A stretch of 64,000 nucleotides of DNA from Paenibacillus farraposensis (GTDB taxonomy: Bacteria > Bacillota > Bacilli > Paenibacillales > Paenibacillaceae): the NCBI RefSeq assembly GCF_020736845.1, contig NZ_JAFFQR010000015.1:190240-254239 (forward strand), given 5' to 3'. Shown here piece by piece: positions 8,308 to 17,967 of this stretch (the stretch's first letter is position 1; each line of letters starts with the position of its first letter). The position numbers were made by a program, and so were the translations under genes. The notes beneath the pieces were generated by a model that was not told the origin of the DNA, made no database searches, and saw only the letters and a program-made list of their open reading frames with translations.

Positions 8308-9134
8308 AGAAGCATCTCCTGACGGCGGCGGTAGGCCCAATGATTGGTCGGGCCATGTCCCTGTCCCAACTGCAAAGATTCCTCAATTGCCGCCTGGATA
8401 AAGGCTTTACCATTCGAGATAGCCTCTGGTACAGACATCCCTTTTGCTAACTCCGCGGTAATCGCTGCCGAGAAGGTACATCCTGTTCCGTGGGTATGAA
8501 TAGTCTGCACCCGCTTGCTGCCCAGATCTGTAAAGGCGGCTCCGTCAAAGAGCAGGTCAATGATCTGTCCGCTGCTCACGCTCTCCTCATCGTGCCCCCC
8601 CTTGATCACAACGAATTTCGGGCCCAGACTGTTAATATGCCTTGCAGCCTCGCGGCGATCCTCCATCGTACGAATACTTATCCCTGTTAGGGCTTCCGCT
8701 TCCGGGATATTCGGTGTCACGATCAAGGCCAAGGGGAACAGGTCGTCTTTCAGGGCCTGTACCGCGTCCGGCTGCAACAGCTCTGCACCGCCCTTAGCGA
8801 TCATCACCGGATCAACGACTACCTTCTCCCAGCCGAACTTCCGGATTTGTTCGGACACAAGCCGGATAATGCCTGCATGAAACAGCATGCCGGTTTTCAA
8901 GGCATCCACGCCAAGGTCCGAGCCTACGGCCTCAACCTGCTGCGCTGTCGCTTCTTGTGGCAGTGGATATACTCCATGCACTCCCAGCGTATTCTGAACG
9001 GTAATGGCTGTAATTGCCGACATACCGTATACGCCAAGCTCCTGAAAGGTTTTGAGGTCAGCCTGGATTCCCGCCCCGCCCCCGCTGTCCGAGCCGGCAA
9101 TCGTCAGCGCTCTGGGGATACGAATCGACGTCAT
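8304..9134 (-). CDS. thiD: Hydroxymethylpyrimidine / phosphomethylpyrimidine kinase ThiD
   Basis: 276 residues. Phosphorylates HMP and then HMP-P to HMP-PP, the pyrimidine half of thiamine. Ribokinase-fold signatures: [20 protein letters not shown] at the N-terminus, [15 protein letters not shown] in the middle, [14 protein letters not shown], and the anion-hole/catalytic segment [18 protein letters not shown] near the C-terminus. Overlaps thiM by four bases and thiE by four bases, so the three are translationally coupled. Confidence 0.95.
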   Translation of the reverse strand: MTSIRIPRALTIAGSDSGGGAGIQADLKTFQELGVYGMSAITAITVQNTLGVHGVYPLPQEATAQQVEAVGSDLGVDALKTGMLFHAGIIRLVSEQIRKFGWEKVVVDPVMIAKGGAELLQPDAVQALKDDLFPLALIVTPNIPEAEALTGISIRTMEDRREAARHINSLGPKFVVIKGGHDEESVSSGQIIDLLFDGAAFTDLGSKRVQTIHTHGTGCTFSAAITAELAKGMSVPEAISNGKAFIQAAIEESLQLGQGHGPTNHWAYRRRQEMLL

Positions 9135-9982
9135 CGTGCACCGCCTGCTGCCCCTGCTCTGGCTTCACGAACAGATACATGTCCTTCCAGTGAGCCAGTA
9201 TGCAGCTTGGCGAGCTCATCGAGGAAAGCTATCTGGAAGCTGCCAGGCCCTAGCGCTGCTGTACGTGCAGCCGCCCTGGAAGCCGCTGCACTGTAAAATC
9301 CCAAGCCTGCTGTCCCGGCAAGCAGCAGGTTTGGCTCGACGGCGGCAAAGGCGCCTAACACAGAAGTCAGTAGGCAGCCTGCCCCGGTTACCTTCGTAAG
9401 CAATGCGTCCCCGCCACAAACCGTCCGGATGTTGGACCCATCGGTGATGACATCCTCTTTGCCAGTAATAACAACGATGGTATACAGCGTCCGCGCAGCC
9501 CGAACTGCCAGATCAACATTGCTGCTCTTAGAACTATGGCTGCGATCACCGCCATCTACACCTTTAATTTGACGGGTTTCTCCGATAAGGTGAGCGATTT
9601 CGGCCGCATTGCCCCGCACCATTGAGATGTTGACTTCGCTCAGAATGCGCAGTGCCGACTCGGTTCTAAAGCGAGTCGCTCCCGCACCAACCGGGTCTAG
9701 CAGGACGGGTACGCCATGTGCATTCGCCGATTGTCCGGCAATGATCATGGCCTCCACCAGCTCACGGTTCAGGGTACCGATATTTAATACGACGGCACCT
9801 GCTACTTTGGCCATGTCCGCGACCTCCTCGGGTGCATAAGCCATCACTGGCGAAGCACCCAGCGCATACAGGCCGTTGGCGGTAAAGTTGGTGACTACCA
9901 CATTGGTCATATTGTGAACGAGGGGGTTGCTGTTGTGTACCTTTGTCAGAAGCTCCGAACAATCCTTTTCCCATGTACTCAT
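9131..9982 (-). CDS. thiM: Hydroxyethylthiazole kinase ThiM
   Basis: 283 residues. Phosphorylates 4-methyl-5-(2-hydroxyethyl)thiazole, so the operon is set up for salvage of both thiamine halves. Family landmarks: the N-terminal [20 protein letters not shown] region, [35 protein letters not shown], and the catalytic [15 protein letters not shown] segment. The RBS is AGGGAGGAAT. First gene of the operon, directly downstream of the TPP riboswitch and its terminator (10063-10240), so expression should fall when TPP is high. Confidence 0.96.
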   Translation of the reverse strand: MSTWEKDCSELLTKVHNSNPLVHNMTNVVVTNFTANGLYALGASPVMAYAPEEVADMAKVAGAVVLNIGTLNRELVEAMIIAGQSANAHGVPVLLDPVGAGATRFRTESALRILSEVNISMVRGNAAEIAHLIGETRQIKGVDGGDRSHSSKSSNVDLAVRAARTLYTIVVITGKEDVITDGSNIRTVCGGDALLTKVTGAGCLLTSVLGAFAAVEPNLLLAGTAGLGFYSAAASRAAARTAALGPGSFQIAFLDELAKLHTGSLEGHVSVREARAGAAGGAR

Positions 9983-10062
9983 AATGATATTCCTCCCTTA
10001 TATAATAGAGTTCCAATCTGAAGAGCAGAAAGTCCCGTAAGAATGCAGTTCCGGAACAACGC

Positions 10063-10091
10063 TAAAAAAGCCGCCCCGAAAACGGAGCGGC
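10063..10091 (-). terminator. Riboswitch-controlled terminator upstream of thiM
   Basis: On the minus strand, GCCGCTCCG-TTTT-CGGGGCGGC followed by six T. It lies between the TPP aptamer and thiM, the normal place for the expression platform of a transcription-attenuating riboswitch. Confidence 0.85.
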
Positions 10092-10142
10092 TTCATCATA
10101 GGCTAAGAGCGCGCAAAAAATGCGAATGGCCTTATATACGAA

Positions 10143-10240
10143 GGCTCCACTTTCCTACGCTAGTACGAACTAGATCAGGTTCAAAGGGTCCAAGATACGT
10201 TCTTGTCTCAGCCATAAGCGGCTCCCCTAGTGGACTTTCT
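10143..10240 (-). promoter_or_regulatory. TPP (THI-box) riboswitch aptamer
   Basis: Read on the minus strand, the region carries the conserved TPP aptamer elements in order: a P1 strand with AGTCCACTAGGGGAGCC, the pyrimidine-sensing GGCTGAGACAAGAA, then CCCTTTGAACCTGATCT, and the 3' element ACTAGCGTAGGAAAGTGG. These match the THI box closely. With the terminator at 10063-10091 it should switch off thiMDE when thiamine diphosphate is bound. Confidence 0.95.
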
Positions 10241-10256
10241 ATTCTTTTGACTATTA

Positions 10257-10284
10257 CTGTACATACGTTCATTCGTTATGTCAA
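10257..10284 (-). promoter_or_regulatory. Promoter of the thiMDE operon
   Basis: On the minus strand: -35 TTGACA (10279-10284), a 17-base spacer, and -10 TACAGT (10257-10262), just upstream of the TPP aptamer. A sigma-A type promoter with a good -35 and a weak -10. Confidence 0.65.
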
Positions 10285-10346
10285 ACCGTTATTTCTATAT
10301 GCATACAAAAATTTTGCGGCAGATCCATATCTAAATAGAGAGACCT

Positions 10347-11300
10347 CTAGATCAATATAGAAATCAGCACAGGGAGTGTAACGAGCGAGATGACAGCACT
10401 GATGACAAAGGAGGAAGCTGTTTCCGATTCCAGACTTTCAAAACGGGTAGCGATCATCGCAGCAACTGCTGAGCATGGGAAGGAGACGAGCAGGATCGCC
10501 TTAACAGTATCGGCAGACGAAAGGCCGCACAAATAGGCGATCAGCAGCATTAATAAAGGCTGCACGATCGTTTTTAACAGTGAGATGGCAAAGGCGCTAA
10601 CACTAAAGCTAATGCTGCGTACGCCAATGGTCACACCGACTGCGAATAGCGCGGCCCCGGATGTAATGTCACCGATTTGATTCAGGGATTTGTTCAGCAA
10701 ATCCGGTGAATGGAAGCCGGACAAGGTCAAAACCACACCGATCAGCGGCACTAGCGCCAAGGGTTCCTTTAAACCGTGTAAAATAGAATTCCAGATAAGT
10801 CTTCCGAAGTGCACGTTTCGTTCCCTGCCTGAATTCCGGCTGGCTACGCTGGCTATAATGGTGGCCGCCGGATCAAGGACGGCGTTGACTACGATTCCGG
10901 TAAGTGCAATGGGAATAGCTACAGCCGAGGAGCCGTAGATGGCTCCGAGCACAGGAATGCCCATAAAAGCAAAGGTCGGCTGTGCCGAGTTCAAAGCAAA
11001 CATGGAGGCATCCTTCAGCGACTGCTTCCCCGCAAAGCGGGACAGCAGAAGGAGAACCGCATAAAAGCCGGCAATGCCAAGGAACAGAGCCAGCAAAAAC
11101 GGCCACTGCTCGATAAGGGCTTTCCTGTCCGTTGTCGTAATGCCGATGAACAGATGGGCAGGCAGCGCAAATTTGGTAACGAGCGCATTTAGAGCCTTCG
11201 AAGAAGAGGCATCGAAGCTTTTGTAATGTCCTGCTAGCCATCCTAAAATAATAACGAAAAAAATCGGCACCAGAATGTAAAGGATATGTCCGACACTCAT
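10347..11300 (-). CDS. AEC-family transporter (probable malate/organic acid carrier)
   Basis: 317 residues with about ten membrane helices, of the auxin-efflux-carrier (AEC) family that includes malate permeases such as MleP and MdcF. Family features are the N-terminal VPIFFVIILGWLAGHY, the mid-protein NSAQPTFAFMGIPVLGAIYG with conserved prolines, and the two symmetrical five-helix halves. The RBS AGGAGGAGTG is strong. It lies 73 bases downstream of the malic enzyme gene on the same strand, which supports malate (or a related dicarboxylate) as substrate. The assignment of substrate is by context. Confidence 0.82.
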   Translation of the reverse strand: MSVGHILYILVPIFFVIILGWLAGHYKSFDASSSKALNALVTKFALPAHLFIGITTTDRKALIEQWPFLLALFLGIAGFYAVLLLLSRFAGKQSLKDASMFALNSAQPTFAFMGIPVLGAIYGSSAVAIPIALTGIVVNAVLDPAATIIASVASRNSGRERNVHFGRLIWNSILHGLKEPLALVPLIGVVLTLSGFHSPDLLNKSLNQIGDITSGAALFAVGVTIGVRSISFSVSAFAISLLKTIVQPLLMLLIAYLCGLSSADTVKAILLVSFPCSAVAAMIATRFESLESETASSFVISAVISLVTLPVLISILI

Positions 11301-11373
11301 AGCTCACTCCTCCTTGCTTGAACTGACAGTATTCTGCTGTTTGAACAAGTTTCCAATTTCTCTACATGAAGCA

Positions 11374-13095
11374 TTAGTGAGGGTGATGGATTACATTTTC
11401 CACAGCTTTGACCTTTGTGTATTCCGGCTGCCACATCGCATCCCGAATGGCTTGTTCAACATTTGAAAGGTGTGCTTGAGCCACTTGATCTTGAATTGCA
11501 GCCTTTGCTACGGCAACCGCAACAGCGTACGAAACATCACGCAGCTTTCGGATAGGGGGGAGCAGCGCACCGCCAGGCGCATTCGAATCTACACCATTGG
11601 CAACGGCATCTGCCGCGGCTGTAAACATGGCAGGGGTGAACCTTTTGGCTTTGACCACAATGGAGCCAAGTCCCAGTCCTGGAAAAACAAAGGCATTGTT
11701 CGCCTGCCCAATTTCAAATTTTGTACCGTTATAATTGACGGGCTCAAAAGGGCTTCCGGTAGCGATCAATGCTTGGCCATCGGTCCACCGTATCAAATCC
11801 TCAGGTATTGCTTCTGCAAGGTTGGTAGGATTGGACATGGGCATAATGACCGGACGTTCTACATGCTTCGCCATTTCCCTGATAATCTCTTCGGAAAAGG
11901 CGCCCCCAACACCGGAAGTTCCGATCAATATGGTAGGCTTCACCTGCCGGATGACCTCAAGCAGCGGTATTTTGCCGTCATCAGAGCGGGCCCATGAGCT
12001 GACTTCCTCTTTTTTACGTACATACGGCTTCTGATAATCAAGTACGTCTTCCATATCGTCCGTTAATAGCCCGCGATAATCAAAGGCCCAAAATGGCTTG
12101 AATGAATCTTCCTCGGAAAGGCCATCCCCGATTATAGCGCTTCGGATTTGATCAGCGTTGCCGATTCCCGCTGTTCCCGGGCCAAAGATAAGTATTTTTT
12201 GCTCACGCAGCGGAAGCTTGGTGATACCTACTGCCGAAAGAATGGCAGCCAGTGTTACCGCTCCAGTGCCTTGAATATCATCGTTAAAGGTAAGAATGCT
12301 TTGACCATATTTCCCAATGATATGGCGTGCGTTCACGCTGCCCAGATCTTCCCAATGCAATAGGGCCTTCGGAAATTGTGTTAGCGTTTTGCTGATAAAC
12401 GTATCTATAAACTGGTTATAGGCTTGACCGCGAACCCGCTTATGCCGGTTTCCGATATACAGCGGATCATCCAGCAGCTTTTCATTATCTGTACCCACAT
12501 CCAGTACAATCGGCAGTACCCGTCCGGGATGAATACCTGCCGCAGCCGTATAGACGGCAAGCTTGCCGATCGCAATGTTAATGCCGCCAACACCCCAGTC
12601 ACCGATGCCCAAAATACTTTCGGAATCCGTGACCACGATCAAATCCACATCTTCACCGCTCAAACCGCAATTATGGAATGCTTGTCCAATGCCGTTCGGG
12701 TTATTTATCGACAAATATACGCCTCCAGGGCGGTTGTATTCATGACTATATTCCTGAATGGCGGTTCCGACCGTAGGCGTGTAGACTACAGGCAGCATTT
12801 CACTCAAATGGTCGGTCAGCAGGCGATAGTAGAGTACGACATTTCGATTGTGAAGGTCGTTAAGCATAGCATTTTTGCGCAGCATGGTGGGTTGTGCCAG
12901 AAATTGCTGATACGCTCGTACGCTCTGTTTTTCCAGTGAAAGGACGGTTGGAGGCAAGATTCCTTCCAACCCCAGTTCCTTGCGTTCCTCTTCTGTAAAA
13001 GCGACACCCTTGTTCAAGAGGGGGCTCGCTAACACATCCTTTCCCCGTAGTGGAGTGGATATCGATCCATCGCGATTGACATAAAATGCTTCCAT
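11374..13095 (-). CDS. NAD-dependent malic enzyme (SfcA/MaeA type)
   Basis: 573 residues, the length of the large SfcA-type malic enzyme. It oxidatively decarboxylates malate to pyruvate. Landmarks: the N-terminal domain with [20 protein letters not shown] (catalytic tyrosine region), [20 protein letters not shown], the metal-binding [16 protein letters not shown] and [14 protein letters not shown], the Rossmann loop [20 protein letters not shown], and [10 protein letters not shown] near the end. ATG 13095 is chosen because AGAAGGTC precedes it; the in-frame ATG at 13119 lacks an RBS. Paired with the AEC carrier downstream for malate use. Confidence 0.93.
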   Translation of the reverse strand: MEAFYVNRDGSISTPLRGKDVLASPLLNKGVAFTEEERKELGLEGILPPTVLSLEKQSVRAYQQFLAQPTMLRKNAMLNDLHNRNVVLYYRLLTDHLSEMLPVVYTPTVGTAIQEYSHEYNRPGGVYLSINNPNGIGQAFHNCGLSGEDVDLIVVTDSESILGIGDWGVGGINIAIGKLAVYTAAAGIHPGRVLPIVLDVGTDNEKLLDDPLYIGNRHKRVRGQAYNQFIDTFISKTLTQFPKALLHWEDLGSVNARHIIGKYGQSILTFNDDIQGTGAVTLAAILSAVGITKLPLREQKILIFGPGTAGIGNADQIRSAIIGDGLSEEDSFKPFWAFDYRGLLTDDMEDVLDYQKPYVRKKEEVSSWARSDDGKIPLLEVIRQVKPTILIGTSGVGGAFSEEIIREMAKHVERPVIMPMSNPTNLAEAIPEDLIRWTDGQALIATGSPFEPVNYNGTKFEIGQANNAFVFPGLGLGSIVVKAKRFTPAMFTAAADAVANGVDSNAPGGALLPPIRKLRDVSYAVAVAVAKAAIQDQVAQAHLSNVEQAIRDAMWQPEYTKVKAVENVIHHPH

Positions 13096-13494
13096 AGAAA
13101 TGACCTTCTTTCTCCTCATATTGATGATTTATTCATCACGGAATATGACATGTTGCCCATAGTATGGACCTGCAAATCTATTTTATTCGTCTGATTATCT
13201 ATGATAAAATGACCATATTCCCTGTCGTTTTTAATTGTTAAGAACTAATCCTATATATGCGAAATATGTAGAATTTTAAATTTTTTGGTTCGAATGAATT
13301 AGGCCTAAATGCTCTTTTTTTGACAAATATAAAAATTACTTATTTTTTTCTTATTTTCTTATGTATCACGTCATCTCAGTTATTTTGTTAAGAAAATATG
13401 AAGTATTAGAAGGCGAACTTCACACCTCCAAGCAAACATTTTTAATTCCTTTTCAACAAAATAGAACTATACGGAGAAAAAGGAGAGGTTTTGT
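13096..13494. other. Divergent intergenic region, malic enzyme / glycan cluster
   Basis: Strongly AT-rich and without an open frame. GGAATATG at about 13140 and CATATTCC at about 13213 are inverted copies 65 bases apart, which could be half-sites of a regulator of the malic enzyme gene. TTGACA occurs at 13320-13325 but I see no matching -10 at the right distance. No terminator or RNA gene recognised. Confidence 0.4.
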
Positions 13495-14616
13495 GTGCAG
13501 GGACCTATAGCCATTTTTAGCGATAATACCAGGGCTATTGATTATCCCCATGTGATTTGTTTTTACGAATATGTACTGTGCAGGAGCCCTGAGGCAGCTT
13601 CGATTTATGAGAACGCATGCTGTTGTCTGATCGATTATAGGCAGCCGGAAGAGGCCGTGCGGATCGCCAACCAGATTCGCAGCCGATTTCCACAAATGCC
13701 GCTGTTGGTGGTGACGGATGTAACGGTTCCATTCAGTGATCAGCATATGGTGCAGATTACCGGAATAGGCCGTTTGCGTCTGCTATTTTGGCAATCCAGT
13801 AACAATGAGGAAATGCTATCTGAGATCCAAAGCCTGCTTTACCCCGAGTATTCAAGCAAAGCGCAGCATGTTGCCTTCATCCTGTCTATATACAACGAGG
13901 AGCAGCGTTTTGTTCATGTCAAAGCATTTGCCGAGCGCCTGCAAGCTTTCATTCGCAGCCATATCGTAGAAGGCTCCATTTATCTCATTGATGATGGCAG
14001 TCACGATGGCACCCATAATTTGATTCGAGCACTGAAGTCGGCAACGGATTTATCCGTTAACCGGATTAGTCAGAATCTTAGCCCGTTGCTTCAAACCCGG
14101 GAATTGGGCCGCAATACCCGCAAGGCTGGAACATATCTGGAAGGGATGCGAACCATCGGAGCAGATTACTACGTCTTTGTGGATGCGGACGACTCCTTTT
14201 TTATTGAGGATATCGCCCGAATGATCAATGTTGTTCGTCAGGGTTACTACGATGTCGTGATCGGAACCAAGGATATGACAGCCGAAAATCGTTCTTTATT
14301 ACGCTCTGTAGTCAGCTTTGGCAAACGCATGATTTCCCGCCCGTTTCTGCCAGCAGGCGTGGTGGATTCCCAGACAGGGCTTAAAGTTATGAGCTCTGTG
14401 GCCGTAAAGCGGATGTTTCCGCATTTGAAGGAGCAGCTTGGACTGGCACTGGATCTGGAAATGATGTTTATCGCCAAGCGGCTCCAGCTTCGTGTACTGC
14501 AATTACCCGTCAAGTGTATTGACCGGGATGGATCGCACATCCATGTATGGAAAGATTCGCTTCGTTTTTTACGTTCCATCATTGATATTTGGCGGTTGGA
14601 TCGGCGGGTGAGGTAA
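13495..14616 (+). CDS. GT2 glycosyltransferase with a receiver-like N-terminal domain
   Basis: 373 residues, GTG start with AAGGAGAGG about eight bases upstream. The C-terminal ~240 residues are a DPM1-like GT-A domain: FILSIYNEEQRF, IYLIDDGSHDGTHNLIR, the DxD-type YYVFVDADDSFF (donor nucleotide and metal), and SQTGLKVMSSVAVKRM, without membrane helices. The first ~125 residues are not part of GT2 proteins. They alternate strands and helices like a two-component receiver (CCCLIDYRQPEEAVRIANQI, then MPLLVVTD) but lack the aspartate pocket and conserved lysine. It may be a docking or sensing domain. First gene of the glycan cluster, four bases before the flippase-like gene. Confidence 0.85.
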   Translation: MQGPIAIFSDNTRAIDYPHVICFYEYVLCRSPEAASIYENACCCLIDYRQPEEAVRIANQIRSRFPQMPLLVVTDVTVPFSDQHMVQITGIGRLRLLFWQSSNNEEMLSEIQSLLYPEYSSKAQHVAFILSIYNEEQRFVHVKAFAERLQAFIRSHIVEGSIYLIDDGSHDGTHNLIRALKSATDLSVNRISQNLSPLLQTRELGRNTRKAGTYLEGMRTIGADYYVFVDADDSFFIEDIARMINVVRQGYYDVVIGTKDMTAENRSLLRSVVSFGKRMISRPFLPAGVVDSQTGLKVMSSVAVKRMFPHLKEQLGLALDLEMMFIAKRLQLRVLQLPVKCIDRDGSHIHVWKDSLRFLRSIIDIWRLDRRVR

Positions 14617-14620
14617 CAAC

Positions 14621-15886
14621 ATGAATAATCGATTGCGCCCGTTGATGTTTCCCTTATTTAATGTGCTACTGAACGGATTTAATTTTTTCTTCCACATCGC
14701 AGCGAGCTGGTATCTTACCGGACAAGCCTATGGTCAGGCCAATGCGTTGCTGGCCCTCTTTGCACTGTTGTCCGTTGTGGGCTTATCCATTCAGCTATTA
14801 ACCGCCAAGCTGATTTCCAAGGAAGACCCCAAGCTGCCGTTGCGCAGTTTACGGCTTGGTTCTCTTTTGCTAAAAGCCCCTTTGCTGCTCACCGTGCTTT
14901 CCATAGCCATCCTGGCCGTTTGTCATCCACTGCTGCGCTCATTATTAGGCGTCGGATCGGGCCCTCTGTTCATGCTGTACAGCTTGGTAGGGCTGCATGT
15001 TCTCGTAAGCTCTTGCCGTGGAGATTTGCAGGGCAGGGAGCGCATGCTGGCCCTCAATGTGAACTACTATATTGAAGTTTTAGGGAAGCTGGGCCTGTTT
15101 TTTGCTCTGACTGCAATGGGGCTAAAGCTGGAAGCGCTGCTGCTTGCGAGCTGTGGGGGGATGCTGCTGTCACTGCTTCACGGCTGGATCGTTTCGGCCC
15201 GGGGCCTGTCTTTATTCAGCAACAGCGGAGAACGTTTACCTTCTGGTTTATGGAAATCACTAGGGCAGGATTTTACGAATAGCCTCATAACGAATCTATT
15301 TATTTTGTTTTGTATCTCCATTGACATGCTGTATGTGCAGCATTATTTCCCGGAACAGGCCAGCAGCTATGCTATTGCGCTAAAGTACAGCCAATTGGTC
15401 TATTACGTTTCGTACAGCTTGATTGCTGCTTTTATTCCAAAGCTCGGTGCGAATGGTCATGACCGTCAAGCCTTGGGCAAGCTGATCGCCATTTATGGCG
15501 GATTAATGGCCGTGGCAGCTATCTGTGTATATGTAGGTACGACCTTTGTGTTCCCATCATCTATTCCCGTATTATTCGGATCTTCCTATCAATCGGCTGA
15601 AGTGTTTATACCATTGGGGGGATGGGTGTACTGGCTGTTCTCGATCGTGCTGTTCTTTGTCCATATGCATGTATTGGTAGGCAGACGCAAATCGATGATC
15701 AGCTTATTGGCAGGGGCGGCCACTTTACTGACAGCCTTTCATATGGTTCACAATAAGCCTTCCGATTTTTTGCTGTCCGAGCTTGTGGTGTACGGAGCCA
15801 TGTCTCTCTACTTTGTGGCAGATGCTTATATCTATTTATTTAAAATAAAGATAAAGGGGGATTCACTCCATGAGTACAATACGTGA
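14621..15886 (+). CDS. MOP-superfamily (flippase-like) polysaccharide membrane protein
   Basis: 421 residues with about 12 membrane helices, arranged as in oligosaccharide flippases (Wzx/MATE-like). The N-terminus has FPLFNVLLNGFNFFFHIAAS, and the acidic and basic residues sit in short loops. There are no enzymatic motifs, so the likely role is moving a lipid-linked glycan, or related lipid, across the membrane. The gene starts four bases after the GT2 gene and its 3' end overlaps the GT4 gene by 17 bases, so the three are one transcript. Transport role inferred from fold and context. Confidence 0.72.
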   Translation: MNNRLRPLMFPLFNVLLNGFNFFFHIAASWYLTGQAYGQANALLALFALLSVVGLSIQLLTAKLISKEDPKLPLRSLRLGSLLLKAPLLLTVLSIAILAVCHPLLRSLLGVGSGPLFMLYSLVGLHVLVSSCRGDLQGRERMLALNVNYYIEVLGKLGLFFALTAMGLKLEALLLASCGGMLLSLLHGWIVSARGLSLFSNSGERLPSGLWKSLGQDFTNSLITNLFILFCISIDMLYVQHYFPEQASSYAIALKYSQLVYYVSYSLIAAFIPKLGANGHDRQALGKLIAIYGGLMAVAAICVYVGTTFVFPSSIPVLFGSSYQSAEVFIPLGGWVYWLFSIVLFFVHMHVLVGRRKSMISLLAGAATLLTAFHMVHNKPSDFLLSELVVYGAMSLYFVADAYIYLFKIKIKGDSLHEYNT

Positions 15887-17096
15887 ACAGGACGGTAAAA
15901 TCATAGTTCTATTGTTATCCTGGCGTGACATTTGTTCACCTAAAAGCGGAGGAGCAGAAGTTTTCACTCATGAAATGCTCAAGCGCTCACAGCAAGGCCG
16001 TTTTCAGTTTATTCATTTTTCGCCCCAATTTGAGGGATTGCCGGAACAGGAAACGATAGACGGCATTACGTATATCCGAAAAGGGAATATATTCAGCGTC
16101 ATTTACTATGCCATGCGCTATTATCGCCGTCATCGAAACCAGATAGATTATGTCATTAATCAGGCGAATACGCACCAGTTCTTTACCCGTTTTTGGGTAG
16201 AGTCATCCAAGCGTATCTTTTTTATACATCAGCTGACAAGGGAAATATGGTTTGAAAATGCCAAATTCCCGCTAAATGTGATCGGATTTCATATGGAGCC
16301 GCTGATGCTTAAGCTGGCCCGCAAGGATCGTACACTTACCGTTTCCCCATCTACCCGGTATGATTTACTTAAGCTGGGGTTTCACCCAGATTGCGTGCAT
16401 CTTTTACCTGAGGGAATTGAGTTTGACCACTGGCCGCGTGAGCAATTTTTACCGAAGGAGCCAAGTCCGACCTTTATGTACGCCGGGCGCTTTGTAAAAT
16501 ATAAAGGGATTGATCTGGTCGTTGAAGCCTTTGGGCGGCTCAAGAAAAAATTTCCGCAGGCTGTATTGTGGATCGTCGGAAAAACCGATAAAACTTATGT
16601 GGCAGAACAATTGGTGCCGATTATGAAGCGGTATGGCTTGACTTACGGAGAGCCGGATGAGCAAGGGCAATCGCAAGCGGATATTACCTTTTTCGGGTTC
16701 GTCTCAGCAGAGCACAAGCTGGAACTGATGAGCCGGGCCCATGCGCTTGTATTTCCATCCCTGCGTGAAGGCTGGGGGCTGACGATTACGGAAGCGGCGG
16801 CTGTCGGGACTCCCAGCATTGTCAGCAATTCACCCGGGTTGGTAGATGCAACGGATTTCGGGAAAAGCGGGTATCTGTGCTTTCACGGCGATATCCGGGG
16901 TTTATCTGAACAAATGGAAAGAGCAGCGAAGGGCGGAGAAGACTACATGGCCATTCGTGAGCGGGCGTATCAGTATGCGTTGAGATTTCATTTTGACCAT
17001 ACGGCGGCCGTATTTGAGAAGCTGTTGGAAAATTGGATAGAGGAGGCGGAACAGAGTGGACAAAGTGGTCATTCTCTTCTCCACGTACAACAATGA
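15870..17096 (+). CDS. GT4-family glycosyltransferase
   Basis: 408 residues, GT-B fold. The N-terminal domain has the glycine-rich acceptor loop (SPKSGGAEVFTHEML). The C-terminal domain shows FMYAGRFVKYKGIDLVVEAF and the donor-binding signature SLREGWGLTITEAAAVGTPS (the EX7E motif), then VSNSPGLVDAT. It should transfer a sugar from a nucleotide donor to a growing glycan on the cytoplasmic face. The RBS AAAGGGGGA sits before ATG 15870. It overlaps the flippase-like gene upstream and the GT2 downstream (41 bases), showing tight coupling. Confidence 0.92.
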   Translation: MSTIREQDGKIIVLLLSWRDICSPKSGGAEVFTHEMLKRSQQGRFQFIHFSPQFEGLPEQETIDGITYIRKGNIFSVIYYAMRYYRRHRNQIDYVINQANTHQFFTRFWVESSKRIFFIHQLTREIWFENAKFPLNVIGFHMEPLMLKLARKDRTLTVSPSTRYDLLKLGFHPDCVHLLPEGIEFDHWPREQFLPKEPSPTFMYAGRFVKYKGIDLVVEAFGRLKKKFPQAVLWIVGKTDKTYVAEQLVPIMKRYGLTYGEPDEQGQSQADITFFGFVSAEHKLELMSRAHALVFPSLREGWGLTITEAAAVGTPSIVSNSPGLVDATDFGKSGYLCFHGDIRGLSEQMERAAKGGEDYMAIRERAYQYALRFHFDHTAAVFEKLLENWIEEAEQSGQSGHSLLHVQQ

Positions 17097-17967
17097 ACGG
17101 ACAATAGAGCCATGCTTGCGAAGCTGTATGGGACAGAATTACAAGGATTTGCATATCGTAATTGCTGATGATGGTTCGGATGACCGGACGGTGGAGGTGA
17201 TTCGTACACTGTCAGCAGGGAGTTCAGTACCTGTTACGATATTGGAGCTTCCGCATGGGGAGCGGGGAGTCGCGAGAGTAAAGGCGGTCGAGGAAGCGCA
17301 GCAGCTGGGTGCCGAATACATACTTGTATTGGATTCCGATATGATCCTGGCCGAGCATTTGATTCAACAGAGCATCGACTTTTTCGACGATCATCAGGAT
17401 ATCGGAGCCCTGGTTATTCCTGAGGAAGCGTACTCGGAAGCGGACAATTTCTTTTCCAAAGTGAAAGTCTTCGAGCGAAATGTGATTAATAACGCAGGTG
17501 AAAGCTTGGGAAAACGCTCTATTGAAGCGGCACGCTTCTGGCGTATGGGCGCTTACGAATCGACAGGCGGCTTTAATGCAGAGCAAATTGCCTTCGAAGA
17601 AATACAGCCGACTTTGCGCTATATAGAGGCTGGCGGAGTCATTCGCCGGGCGGTATTTACACGGGTATATCATGACGAAAAACAGGTATATCTGCAGGAT
17701 GTATTGCGTAAAAAAGCCTATTATTTTTCGGTGATGGATCGTACGATGTCATCGGAAGAGGGGGGATTGCGAAAGGCGCTGGAGCGCTGGTACTTCTTCC
17801 GTCCGGTGCTGTATACATGGGGGAATGTAAAGAGGTATATTCGTCACCCGTTGTTGACGGCGGGCATGCTGTGGATGTATATCTGTCTAACTGTGATTGG
17901 TGTTGCCGCCGTGTTAAAAGGCGGCAACCGTCACTCAGGCGATCTCGCTAAGGCGGATAAGGCGTAG
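17056..17967 (+). CDS. GT2 glycosyltransferase with a C-terminal membrane helix
   Basis: 303 residues from GTG 17056 (GAGGAGG about nine bases upstream). GT-A signatures: ILFSTYNNERTIEPCLRSCM, VIADDGSDDRTVEVIR and the metal-binding YILVLDSDMIL. About 20 hydrophobic residues (LLTAGMLWMYICLTVIGVAA) near the C-terminus anchor it to the membrane. The start lies 41 bases inside the GT4 gene. The 3' end overlaps the convergent response regulator gene by 33 bases, an unusual antisense overlap of coding ends. Donor and acceptor unknown. Confidence 0.9.
   Translation: MDKVVILFSTYNNERTIEPCLRSCMGQNYKDLHIVIADDGSDDRTVEVIRTLSAGSSVPVTILELPHGERGVARVKAVEEAQQLGAEYILVLDSDMILAEHLIQQSIDFFDDHQDIGALVIPEEAYSEADNFFSKVKVFERNVINNAGESLGKRSIEAARFWRMGAYESTGGFNAEQIAFEEIQPTLRYIEAGGVIRRAVFTRVYHDEKQVYLQDVLRKKAYYFSVMDRTMSSEEGGLRKALERWYFFRPVLYTWGNVKRYIRHPLLTAGMLWMYICLTVIGVAAVLKGGNRHSGDLAKADKA

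Noticed and set aside
9052..9399. Plus-strand open frame inside thiM/thiD
   Set aside because: GC-rich antisense shadow of two certain genes. The protein has no motif and no RBS.
10043..10360. Plus-strand frame over the TPP riboswitch
   Set aside because: It coincides with the conserved riboswitch and terminator on the minus strand; no RBS.
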